DNA of 38,347 bases from assembly GCA_005885035.1 (NCBI GenBank), contig VAXZ01000009.1, positions 1 to 38,347 of the forward strand. The letters run 5' to 3'. Both the position numbers and the translations under genes were made by a program. Under the pieces are notes generated by a model that worked only from the letters and a program-made list of their open reading frames with translations, was not told where the DNA came from and did no database searches. Numbering within the stretch: position 1 is the first letter of the stretch; each line of letters opens with the position of its first letter. Positions 30,952-38,347 of this stretch are shown in pieces. The stretch is from Actinomycetota bacterium. Lineage in GTDB: Bacteria > Actinomycetota > UBA4738 > HRBIN12.

Positions 30952-31526
30952 CCGAGGGGCTGATCCTCGGTCGCCGGTCGCGAGGTGCCGACGTCGACGT
31001 GGCGATGGCCCTGGCAGTGCTGGCGGGTTGCGCGTTGCTGCTCATCCGCACTTCGTTCACCGGTCTCCCCGCGACGGCCACCGTGTTCGCCGCGTTGTAC
31101 CTCCTGTTGGGGACGGCCTCCCTGGCCGTCCCGGTCGGGGGCGGTGGTGCACGGTGGCTCTCGCCCTTCGGTGTGGCAGCGGCGGGGATCACAGCCATCG
31201 TCCTGGCCGCGTGGCTCGTCGGCCCGGGCTTCCCCGTCCCGCACGGGCCTGAGGTCCTGCTGCTCAACTCGCTCGCCGCGGTCTCCGAGGAGCTGTTCTT
31301 CCGGCGGCTCGTCTACGGTGGGATCGTGCGGTTCGGCCCTGCGCTCGCGATCGGGGGATCCGCGCTGCTGTTCGCGACGCTCCACGTTCCGATCTACGGT
31401 CCCGCCGTGTTCTGGGTCGACCTCGGTGCAGGCCTCCTCCTCTCGTGGCAGCGCTGGGCATCGGGGGGGTGGGGCGCGCCCGCGGCGACGCACGTCGTCG
31501 CGAACCTCGTCGCCGTCCTCCGATGA
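30948..31526 (+). CDS. CPBP-family intramembrane metalloprotease
   Basis: A 192-residue membrane protein with about six hydrophobic segments. The CPBP (CAAX protease and bacteriocin-processing) motifs are in order: SEELFFRRLVYG (EExxxR), LLFATLHVPIYG (FxxxH) and ATHVVANLVAV (HxxxN). GTG start overlaps the lipoprotein stop; the stop overlaps the next ATG by ATGA. Bacterial members cleave or chaperone membrane peptides; the substrate is not known. Neighbouring lipoprotein genes are candidates only by position. Confidence 0.87.
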   Translation: MTEGLILGRRSRGADVDVAMALAVLAGCALLLIRTSFTGLPATATVFAALYLLLGTASLAVPVGGGGARWLSPFGVAAAGITAIVLAAWLVGPGFPVPHGPEVLLLNSLAAVSEELFFRRLVYGGIVRFGPALAIGGSALLFATLHVPIYGPAVFWVDLGAGLLLSWQRWASGGWGAPAATHVVANLVAVLR

Positions 31527-32770
31527 AGCGCACGCTCGCGATGCTGCTGTGCTCGTCGTTGCTCGTGGCCGGCGTTTCCTGTTCGAAGGACGCGCAGCCG
31601 ATCCGGATCGGCGCGATCTACCCACTGACCGGGTCCCAGGGTCCCGGAGGGCGAGACGAGTTCCGCGGCGTGTCGCTCGCGACCGATCTGGTGAACGTCG
31701 ACGGGGGGGTCGGCGGGCGGCCGATCCAGCTCGCGCCCCTGGACGTCGCAGGCGGCGATGCCGCCCCCGGCGCTGTGGACACCCTCGCCGACCAGGGGAT
31801 CCGATTCATCCTCGGGAGCTACGGCAGCACGATCTCACAGCCGGCCGCCGCGGAGGCCGCGCGGCGAGGCGTGCTGTTCTGGGAAACGGGCGCGGTCGGT
31901 TCCTCGTCCCCCTCGAGCGGCGGACGCCTGTTCTTCCGGGTCGCCCCGAGCGGGCAGTTGCTCGGCAGCGATGCGATCTCGTTCGTGGATCGACAGCTCC
32001 TCCCGAAGCTCGGACGATCCCCCCGTTCGCTGCGGTTCGCCGTCGCGAACGTGAACGACGTCTACGGCAGCGCCGTCGCGGACGGCGCGATCGCCAGGAT
32101 CAGGGCGCTGGGGCTGCCGTTCGTCGGGCGTTTCGTCTACGACGCGGCCCACCTGGATGCCCACGCGGTGATCCGGCGGATCGCGGCGGTCCATCCCGAC
32201 GTCCTGTTCGTCTCGGCGTACGTCCGCGACGGGATCGCGCTCCGGCGAGAGATGGTGCGTCAGCGCTTGCGCCTCGTCACGAACATCGGAACGTCGTCGA
32301 GCTACTGCATGCCCGCGTTCGGAGCCGCGCTGGGGCCTGAGGCGGTCGGGCTGTTCTCCTCCGACAAGCTCGACAGCGAGTACGTCGATCCGGCCGGACT
32401 GACCCCCTCGGGGCGTGTGCTCCTCGATCGGGCTCGGACGGCGTACGAAGGCCGCTACGACGAGGAGATGAGCGCGGCGGCGCTCGCGGGGTTCTCGGCG
32501 GCATGGGCCCTGTTCCACATGGTGCTCGCGGCCGCCGATGCGACGACGCCCGAGGCCGCGGCCGCGGCCGCGCTCCAGATGCGGGTGCCGGTCGGAGAGC
32601 TTCCGAACGGGAGCGGTCTCGCGTTCGCGCCGCCGGGAACCGCGGACCCCGGTGCGAACCTCCGGGCGATGAGCGTGATCTGGGAATGGGTGCGCCCGGG
32701 GGTGCGAGCGGTGGTGTGGCCGCAGCGGTTCGCGACCGCGCCGATCGCCGCGATCCGGATCGAACCGTGA
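31523..32770 (+). CDS. Liv-type periplasmic binding lipoprotein (ABC transporter SBP)
   Basis: A 415-residue extracellular binding protein with a signal peptide and a probable lipobox cysteine near residue 20 (LLVAGVSCSKDA). The Peripla_BP_6 fold is clear: IRIGAIYPLTGSQGPGG, VSLATDLVNVDGGVGGRPIQL, FILGSYGSTISQPAAAEAARRGVLFWETGAVG, and FVSAYVRDGIALRREM. These proteins bind branched amino acids, amides or aromatic acids. No LivHMGF permease or ATPase genes are adjacent, so it either serves a distant transporter or acts as a sensor. Overlaps on both sides (ATGA, GTGA) tie it to the operon. Confidence 0.88.
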   Translation: MKRTLAMLLCSSLLVAGVSCSKDAQPIRIGAIYPLTGSQGPGGRDEFRGVSLATDLVNVDGGVGGRPIQLAPLDVAGGDAAPGAVDTLADQGIRFILGSYGSTISQPAAAEAARRGVLFWETGAVGSSSPSSGGRLFFRVAPSGQLLGSDAISFVDRQLLPKLGRSPRSLRFAVANVNDVYGSAVADGAIARIRALGLPFVGRFVYDAAHLDAHAVIRRIAAVHPDVLFVSAYVRDGIALRREMVRQRLRLVTNIGTSSSYCMPAFGAALGPEAVGLFSSDKLDSEYVDPAGLTPSGRVLLDRARTAYEGRYDEEMSAAALAGFSAAWALFHMVLAAADATTPEAAAAAALQMRVPVGELPNGSGLAFAPPGTADPGANLRAMSVIWEWVRPGVRAVVWPQRFATAPIAAIRIEP

Positions 32771-33576
32771 GCCCGCGTCGGCGGGCCGCCGCCGTCGGGG
32801 TCGCGCTGTGTCTCGCCTACCTCGCGGGTGCCGTGGTGAGCGCCTCGCTGGGTCCTTCGTCGCGCCGTCCCATCCTCGACGGACTGGCGCCGCCGCCGTT
32901 GTACCGGTGGGTCGACCCTCCTCCCGCGCTCGCCTCCAGCAACCAGCCTCCGAGCGCCGGTCGATCGCTGATCGCGCTGGACCCCACCAAGGGGTCGGCG
33001 GCGACCGTGTTCTCGACCCGGGACTTCCAGGCGAGCCTCGCCCTTGGGGAGGGCGCGGTCGCGCCCCACGGAGCGGATACGAAGGTGCAGCTGGTCATCA
33101 CCCCGCTCGCCCCGAAGACCGGCGCGATCGTTCCCGCGGGAACGCAGATCGCGGGCAACGTCATCGAGGTGTCGGCGACGTACGAGCCGAGCGGAGCGTC
33201 CGTCGGCGAGCTGCGCACGCGGGGGGAGCTCGGACTCGTCTACCCCTTGCTCTTCCAGGGCGTCGGGTTCACGGATGCGATGCTCCGCTCCCAGGACCAG
33301 CGGTCCTGGTCCGCGATCAAGAGCGACGATGCCATCGCCCAGCAGTCCGTGCACGCGGCGGTGAGCAGGCTGGGCCTCTACGCCGTTGGGCAATCCCCCG
33401 TGGGCCCGACCTCGCCTCCCTCACCCGCTGCCGGCCCCCGGAACGGCTCGATCGTCGTCGCGATCATCGCCGCGGTGGTCCTGATCGGGGCGGTCGCGTT
33501 GCTCCGGCGACGATCGCCCGGACCGCCCCCCCCTCCGCCGCGCCGCAGGCGCAGCGTCGACCCGTGGGAAGACTGA
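32767..33576 (+). CDS. Membrane-anchored extracytoplasmic protein, function unknown
   Basis: A 269-residue protein starting at a GTG that overlaps the previous stop. An N-terminal hydrophobic helix (AAAVGVALCLAYLAGAVVSA) and a C-terminal helix near residue 225-245 (SIVVAIIAAVVLIGAVALL) flank an extracytoplasmic domain of about 190 residues, and a proline/arginine-rich cytoplasmic tail (PPPPPPRRRRSVDPWED) ends it. I recognise no family; the domain is beta-rich, with repeated references to position-specific glycine turns. It follows the binding protein and may interact with it. It ends the overlapping operon; the next gene has its own promoter-like box. Confidence 0.72.
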   Translation: MSPRRRAAAVGVALCLAYLAGAVVSASLGPSSRRPILDGLAPPPLYRWVDPPPALASSNQPPSAGRSLIALDPTKGSAATVFSTRDFQASLALGEGAVAPHGADTKVQLVITPLAPKTGAIVPAGTQIAGNVIEVSATYEPSGASVGELRTRGELGLVYPLLFQGVGFTDAMLRSQDQRSWSAIKSDDAIAQQSVHAAVSRLGLYAVGQSPVGPTSPPSPAAGPRNGSIVVAIIAAVVLIGAVALLRRRSPGPPPPPPRRRRSVDPWED

Positions 33577-33605
33577 GCGGAGGCATGTGGGGAGGGGTCG
33601 GGCGG

Positions 33606-33611
33606 TACACT
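33606..33611 (+). promoter_or_regulatory. -10 box of the large fusion gene
   Basis: TACACT lies about 60 bases before the ATG at 33672, with CCGGAGATCCC as ribosome site. The -35 is not clear. Confidence 0.4.
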
Positions 33612-33671
33612 CGCCCGCGGTCGGCGTCCCGGCCGCCCGCGGCGTTCGCCGAGCCTCTGACCGGAGATCCC

Positions 33672-36600
33672 ATGACATCCACTGACGGACAGGTGAGCCC
33701 GGCCGCAGCGACCGGCGGGCTCCGCCCGCCGGTCGCCGCGGCCCGCCTCGGATCATGGTGGATCCTCGCCGCCGCCACGCTCCTGATGCTCGGGGTGTTG
33801 GGATGGCGGTTCGTCGCCGACCCGTCGCTTGCGGCTCCGACCCGCGATCCCGCCTGGTACACGTGGCGGGCGAACGTCGTGATGGAGGACGACCCGGCCT
33901 CCGTCGTGCAGGGATGGGGCCCCGCCGGTCTGTTCTCGGGCGGCTACCGGGTGACCGTCCCGGTCGAGGGAGCCTTGCTGCAGCGTGTCGTCGGCATCGA
34001 CACGTACTCGATGGCGAAGTTCCTGATGCTCGGCGTTCCCATCCTCACGGGTCTCGCGTTGGGGGCCGGCGCGGTGCGAAGCCGGAAGGATCCCGTCGCT
34101 TTCCTCACGATGCTGCTGGCGACCGTGGCGCTGTTCCTGACGACGCCCTACGTCGGGTACCTCGACAACATCACCGTGCTCTTCCTGTTGAGCCTGATGC
34201 TGGCGTTCCTGAGCGCGGCGCGAACCTCGTGGGGAGCCCGGACCGCGCTCTTCTTGATCGGGATCGCCGCCGCGTTCACCCACCCCACGACCTGCGTGCT
34301 CTTCGGCATGACGCTCTTGGCCGTGTTCGTGTTCCACTTCGTCACGAGCCGGTTCCGGCTCGGCGAGGCCCTGAAGTCCGACGGGCCGATGCTGCTCTCG
34401 GTCGGGCTCGGCATGTCCGCGGGGCTCGCGAGTTGGGTGGTCGGGATCTGGGGGGCGAGCGCCAACCTGAAGGACGCTGCCCTGCCGCCCCCGTACACGA
34501 AGTCGTTCTTCGTCGCCCGGCTGCTCGAGTGGATCGGTTCGATGCAGCCCGTGATCGTGGTGCCGTTCATCGCGCTGGCGATCGGTTCGACGATCCTTCT
34601 CGCTCGACGCCGCCGGGTGCCGGCGGATACCTTCGACGTCACGGCTAGCTGGTGGCTCTTCCCGCTGTTGGGGATCGCGTCGGTCGCGCTCGGCGCCGAC
34701 GCCCAGGTGTCGGGTGATCCGAACTCCCCGGTCGTCCCCTACTACCGGTTCATGAACGCGACCGCCGGGCCGATGGCGCTCGTGGGGCTCGGCGCCTTCG
34801 CGCTGATCTGGTGGGCCCGCACCCAGCGGGACCGGCGGTCGCTCGTCCGGGGGTTCGCCATGATCGTCGGCGTCGTCGCGGCCGCCTGGGCTGTGGACGC
34901 GGTATCGCTGACACATCCGCAGATCCCGTCGAAGGTGTTGGGCGTCGTGGCGGTGGTCGCGATCGCCGGCCTCGCCGCCGTCGCGTCCGCTCGGAGCGAG
35001 GGGACGCGCCGGGTCTTCGCGGTCGCCGCTGCGTCCGCGCTGGTCCTCGGCTCGCTGGGGTTCCTGCTGATCGACGGCGTCGAGCACCGGTGGGTCAGCG
35101 CGACGAACCAGTATCCGAACGTATCGGTTCGCGGTTCGCTCGCCGCGGTCGACGTCGTGGCACGAGCGGCCGGAGCGCGACCGCTCGTCTTGATCGTGAA
35201 CGACGGCGACACCGATGATCCGGCGACCCACACCAACACGGCGTACGGGTGGGCCAAGACCTATACGAACGTCTTCCGCACGGGGCTGCCGGGCACCTCG
35301 GCGAAGTACCAGGCGACGTACCTCGGTTCGTTGGAGAACTTCCTGGCCGGCCGAGCGACCAGCAGCACGTCCGGCAGCATCGGCTACGACCGAGCGGCAG
35401 AGAGCCATTACCAGGAGCTGCAGCTCCGCGAACGGACCTACCCGGTTCCGCCCGCGGTGTTCCTGGTCCGCGAGTACTACGGCGGGCTCTGCAACGGCGT
35501 TCCTGACTGCACCGAAACATCGCGTCAGCAGCGTCTGGAGGCGGCGCTCGCCGAAGGCGTCGCGATCGGCCCGGACGTCGTCGTCATGCAGTGGCCCGGC
35601 TTGTGGTCGCCGCCGGCCGACGTCGTGGGGGAGGCGAACGTCGTCGCGAACGCCACGGTCGAGGCGCTCGAGCATCACCCTGGACCGCTCGCCAACTTTC
35701 CACACACGCTGCTCGTGATCGCGATCCTCGCCCTGCTCCTGCTCGTGCCCGGCGGGCTCGCGCGACGCTGGTTCGGGCTCGACTCGACGATCGACCGGTT
35801 CGCGCTGATCCCGGGGGTTTCGGTCGTGCTCGTCATGCTCGCGGGGGTCGGAACGCTCGCCGTCTGGCGGGGACCGCTCACCATGACCAAAGGGTGGGCC
35901 GTCGTGGTGGTCGCGATCGGCATCGGGGTCGCCCTGCGGTTCGCCGATGCCTGGCTCCGACGGCCGCTCGACGCGTTCGGCAGGTTCTTCGACGACCTCT
36001 TCGCGGTCTTCTCGAACCGCGACTTCTCCGTCCTGATGGGCTACCAGTTCCTTGCACAAGCGGGTCAGGGAGTCGTTCAGGGAGCCATCTTCAAGGCGTT
36101 GGTGTTCGGCGGCGAGAAGGGATTCGACATCTCGGTCGCGCCGTCGGCCGATTACCTGCTCAAGGTCGTCCTGGCCCTGTACATCCCATACACGTTCCTC
36201 TCCCCGTTCGTCGGCGTGTTCATCGACCGGTTCGAACGACGGCGGGTCGCCTGGTGGGCCGACATCCTGAGCGCTGCGATGGTCGCATCGATCGTGATCC
36301 TCGTGGTCTTCCCCTTGGGTTCCGGGTCGCCGGAGCACAGGACCTGGCCGACGGCCGGGTTGATCGTGGGGCTGCTCGTCGCCCAATCGGTCGCACGCAT
36401 CGCGCTCGCGATCAAGTCCGCGGCGCTGCCCGACGTGCTCTCCGGGAGGGACCTCCTGCAGGGCAACGGTCTCTCCCAGGCGGGCGGCGGGCTCGCGCAG
36501 GTCTTCGGGATCGGCGTCGGCACGATCGTCGCCGGGCAGATCGCGCCGTGGGTCGGTGTCCTGTTCGGTGCGGCGGTCCTCCTCGCCGGCGCCATGGTCT

Positions 36601-37346
36601 CGAGGCAGATGCGTCGGGTCGAAGCGCGCCGTCACGACGGGAGCCTCGGTCAGGAGGTCCGTCGGATCCTTCGGACCGTGGTCGCTGGCGTCGAAGAGGT
36701 GGCCGGGCGACCGGCGGCGGCGCTCGGGCTCTCCGCCTTCCAGATGCTGCGCTACCAGTTCTGGGGGTTCGTCCTGATGACGTTCGCCCTGTACGCGAAG
36801 AACCTGGTGCAGGGTGGCAACGCCGACACCCTCTCGCAGATCCTCTCGGGGGTCGGGGGGCTGGTCGGCGGGGCCCTCGGCCTGATCGTGGCGCAGCGGC
36901 TGAAGGACCGTGTGCCGCCGATCAGGCTGCTGCTCGGTTCGATGCTCCTACTCGGCGCGGCGACAGTGGTCTTGGGTGGGATCCTCACCGTCGCCGCGTT
37001 CGCGGCGCTGCTGTTCGTCGGCTTCTTCTCGTTCTTCCTCGGGAAGATCTCGACGGACACGATCACGCAGCAAGCGATGCCCGACGACTTCCGCGGGCGC
37101 GCGTTCGCGCTCTACGACATCGCCTACAACCTGGGGTTCATCGTTCCGGCGGCGATCCTGTCGGTCATCTGGATCGAGGGCAACGCCGCGCGGACGCGCG
37201 AGATCCTCGTGGCGTCGGGAGCGATCTTCCTCATCCTCACCGCGTTCGTCGCCGCGTGGTCGCGACGGATCCGCCCGGATCTGGCCCCGCAGGACGACCT
37301 CGTGGGGGACGAGGCGGCCGAGCTGGCCAGGTCCACCGAATCCTGA
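33672..37346 (+). CDS. Fusion of a GT-C-like membrane protein with an MFS transporter
   Basis: A single 1224-residue frame. Residues 28-465 contain about ten or eleven membrane helices with an extracytoplasmic first loop (PTRDPAWYTWRANVV) in the manner of GT-C or polyprenol-linked glycosyltransferases, and AFTHPTTCVLFGM in helix 5. Residues 475-665 form a soluble outer domain (RGSLAAVDVVARAAGARPLVLIVNDGDTDDP, a cysteine pair CNGVPDC). After three helices (675-765) a major-facilitator domain starts near 775 (NRDFSVLMGYQFLAQAGQG) with VGVFIDRFERRR as the loop 2-3 motif and runs to about 1190. Start ATG at 33672. It follows a glycosyltransferase operon, so export of a lipid or saccharide coupled to modification is conceivable. 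Neither activity is proven. Confidence 0.8.
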   Translation: MTSTDGQVSPAAATGGLRPPVAAARLGSWWILAAATLLMLGVLGWRFVADPSLAAPTRDPAWYTWRANVVMEDDPASVVQGWGPAGLFSGGYRVTVPVEGALLQRVVGIDTYSMAKFLMLGVPILTGLALGAGAVRSRKDPVAFLTMLLATVALFLTTPYVGYLDNITVLFLLSLMLAFLSAARTSWGARTALFLIGIAAAFTHPTTCVLFGMTLLAVFVFHFVTSRFRLGEALKSDGPMLLSVGLGMSAGLASWVVGIWGASANLKDAALPPPYTKSFFVARLLEWIGSMQPVIVVPFIALAIGSTILLARRRRVPADTFDVTASWWLFPLLGIASVALGADAQVSGDPNSPVVPYYRFMNATAGPMALVGLGAFALIWWARTQRDRRSLVRGFAMIVGVVAAAWAVDAVSLTHPQIPSKVLGVVAVVAIAGLAAVASARSEGTRRVFAVAAASALVLGSLGFLLIDGVEHRWVSATNQYPNVSVRGSLAAVDVVARAAGARPLVLIVNDGDTDDPATHTNTAYGWAKTYTNVFRTGLPGTSAKYQATYLGSLENFLAGRATSSTSGSIGYDRAAESHYQELQLRERTYPVPPAVFLVREYYGGLCNGVPDCTETSRQQRLEAALAEGVAIGPDVVVMQWPGLWSPPADVVGEANVVANATVEALEHHPGPLANFPHTLLVIAILALLLLVPGGLARRWFGLDSTIDRFALIPGVSVVLVMLAGVGTLAVWRGPLTMTKGWAVVVVAIGIGVALRFADAWLRRPLDAFGRFFDDLFAVFSNRDFSVLMGYQFLAQAGQGVVQGAIFKALVFGGEKGFDISVAPSADYLLKVVLALYIPYTFLSPFVGVFIDRFERRRVAWWADILSAAMVASIVILVVFPLGSGSPEHRTWPTAGLIVGLLVAQSVARIALAIKSAALPDVLSGRDLLQGNGLSQAGGGLAQVFGIGVGTIVAGQIAPWVGVLFGAAVLLAGAMVSRQMRRVEARRHDGSLGQEVRRILRTVVAGVEEVAGRPAAALGLSAFQMLRYQFWGFVLMTFALYAKNLVQGGNADTLSQILSGVGGLVGGALGLIVAQRLKDRVPPIRLLLGSMLLLGAATVVLGGILTVAAFAALLFVGFFSFFLGKISTDTITQQAMPDDFRGRAFALYDIAYNLGFIVPAAILSVIWIEGNAARTREILVASGAIFLILTAFVAAWSRRIRPDLAPQDDLVGDEAAELARSTES

Positions 37347-37349
37347 GCC

Positions 37350-38138
37350 GTGGCCGAGGTCTTCGCGCACGACGGGACGCGGCTCCACGTCGAGGTCGAT
37401 GGCGCGGGTGATCCCGTGACGGTGCTGGCGCACGGTCTGACCAACTCGTGCAAAGAGCTGTCGGCGTTCACCCCTATGGCGCCGGGCACGAAGGTGCGCT
37501 TCTGCTTCCGAGGTCATGGGCACTCGGGGACGCCCGAGCCCGGGCACTACCGATTCGCGGACTTCGCCGGAGACGTTGACGTGGTCGCGCGCACGTACGG
37601 CGCCACACGGGCGGTCGGGACCTCGCTCGGACAGGGAGCCATCACCCGGCTCCTGGCCGAACAGCCGGATCGGTTCGAACGGCTCGTGTTCATCCTGCCC
37701 GCAGCGTTGGACCTTCCCCTGTCGGGGACCGAGATCGCCGGGTTCGAACGCACGGCCGACCTGCTGGAAACGCTTCCGACCGACCAGGCGATCGACGAGA
37801 TCCTCCGGGGGTCGGGGCGAGCGAGCGAGTACACGGATCGACCTTGGCTCCGGGACGTCGACATGTTGTTGTGGCAGGACCTCCAGCCCCTCGGCGTGGC
37901 TCGAGCGCTTCGCGAGGTGACGCTGGACGTCGCGATCGCCGATCGTGAGCTGCTCCGGCGGGTGAGCGCGCCCACGCTCGTGATCGCCCGCGAGGGCGAT
38001 CCGGTCCACCCCGCGGAGCTCGGCCGTGTCCTCGGTGAACTGATCCCGAACGCGGAGCTCATCCTGCTCGGTTCGGAGGAGGAGCTGTATGCGTCGATCC
38101 CCCAGCTGGTCGAGCGCGTGGCTCGGTTCCTCGGATGA
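37350..38138 (+). CDS. Alpha/beta hydrolase-fold protein, catalytic His not evident
   Basis: A 262-residue soluble protein. The oxyanion region LAHGLTNS, RGHGHSGTPEPGHY, the nucleophile elbow VGTSLGQGA (serine) and the acid-residue strand VIAREGDPVHPAE are in the right order. Where the catalytic histidine normally lies near the C-terminus (GH before the last helix) the sequence reads LLGSEEELYASIPQLVERVARFL, with no histidine. It may use a different residue or be a non-enzymatic or non-esterase member. GTG start at 37350, four bases after the fusion gene, and ATGA overlap with the next gene, so it is probably co-transcribed with both. Confidence 0.8.
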   Translation: MAEVFAHDGTRLHVEVDGAGDPVTVLAHGLTNSCKELSAFTPMAPGTKVRFCFRGHGHSGTPEPGHYRFADFAGDVDVVARTYGATRAVGTSLGQGAITRLLAEQPDRFERLVFILPAALDLPLSGTEIAGFERTADLLETLPTDQAIDEILRGSGRASEYTDRPWLRDVDMLLWQDLQPLGVARALREVTLDVAIADRELLRRVSAPTLVIAREGDPVHPAELGRVLGELIPNAELILLGSEEELYASIPQLVERVARFLG

Positions 38139-38347
38139 GTGGCCGAGCCGCTCATCGCTTCGGTCGGCCGAGGAGCGATCTGGCGGGCTCGGGTCTGGCG
38201 GTCCTGATGGGGGTGCAGTTCTCGCTCGTCGTGATCCTCGGGAAAGGCCTCCTTGGGGGTCAGCCGCCGTTCGCCCTGCTGTTCTTCCGGTTCGCGGTTG
38301 CCGCCGTGGTCCTCGCCGTGGTGACGATCGCGTCCCATCGACCGCTC
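38135..38347 (+). CDS. EamA/DMT-family transporter, 3' partial
   Basis: Seventy-one codons are present before the window ends. After a basic N-terminus (MSGRAAHRFGRPRSDL) the first helix is AGSGLAVLMGVQFSLVVIL, followed by PPFALLFFRFAVAAVVLAVV, the RF(x)A pattern of helix 2 in drug/metabolite transporters. ATG at 38135 overlaps the hydrolase stop by ATGA. Substrate unknown. Confidence 0.8.
   Translation, partial: MSGRAAHRFGRPRSDLAGSGLAVLMGVQFSLVVILGKGLLGGQPPFALLFFRFAVAAVVLAVVTIASHRPL

Noticed and set aside
33753-36635. A 960-codon minus-strand frame opposite the membrane fusion gene
   Set aside because: Its composition is Arg/Asp/Glu/His-rich with no fold motif, as expected of the antisense of a hydrophobic high-GC gene.
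1-38347. tRNA, rRNA or known riboswitch elements
   Set aside because: I saw no rRNA stretch, no tRNA cloverleaf arms with T-loop wording and no conserved riboswitch core, but I could not run a covariance search.

Overview
This is a high-GC window from what is most likely an uncultivated, free-living member of the Actinomycetota. The reasons are the very GC-rich codon use, frequent GTG starts, many GTGA/ATGA/TGATG gene overlaps, -10 boxes of the TANNNT type (some just upstream of the start codon, giving leaderless mRNAs), an ECF42-type sigma factor paired with a DGPF/YCII protein, and a DUF459-like SGNH hydrolase paired with an MBOAT acyltransferase. I see no rRNA, tRNA, CRISPR array, insertion sequence or phage gene. 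The lineage call is inference.

Left part (1-14.6 kb), amine and carbohydrate metabolism. A FluG-type amidohydrolase (5' end outside the window) converges on a minus-strand block: an ethanolamine-permease-like transporter, a glutamine-synthetase-like ligase, an acetamidase/formamidase and a second APC permease. A GntR/UTRA regulator is divergent from the permease and heads an operon of DhnA/LsrF-type aldolase, zinc alcohol dehydrogenase and FGGY kinase. Near-identical 13-bp operator-like boxes lie in front of the regulator and in front of the permease, which ties both arms into one regulon. An SDR, a methyltransferase and an aldehyde dehydrogenase follow. A reasonable reading is uptake of ethanolamine or a similar amine, gamma-glutamylation, stepwise oxidation by ADH and ALDH, and release of glutamate by an amidohydrolase. 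This pathway is inferred, not shown.

Middle part (14.6-26.8 kb), mixed housekeeping and signalling: a terpene-cyclase-fold protein, a PAS-GAF-PAS histidine kinase, a GreA-like factor, a CDP-alcohol phosphatidyltransferase, a Rieske-fold protein lacking both histidine ligands, a TrpB2-type tryptophan synthase beta chain, a GNAT, the MBOAT/SGNH pair, ECF42 sigma with its DGPF partner, a 60-residue conserved small protein, a CBS protein and MutY (the last two share one CATG as divergent start codons).

Right part (26.8-38.3 kb): a tightly overlapping plus-strand operon of methyltransferase, two glycosyltransferases, a Fur regulator, a lipoprotein, a CPBP protease, a Liv-type binding protein and a membrane-anchored protein. 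Then come a 1224-residue fusion of a GT-C-like membrane half with an MFS transporter, an alpha/beta hydrolase and the start of an EamA transporter.

A caution for any reader: three gene junctions (aldolase/ADH near 8668, GreA/CDP-alcohol transferase near 18191, TrpB2/GNAT near 20577) have a lost stop codon, and in two of them the downstream gene has lost its first 30-50 codons. A fourth gene (lipoprotein after Fur, 30541) has no start codon. They look like small deletions or indels, either real or from assembly.
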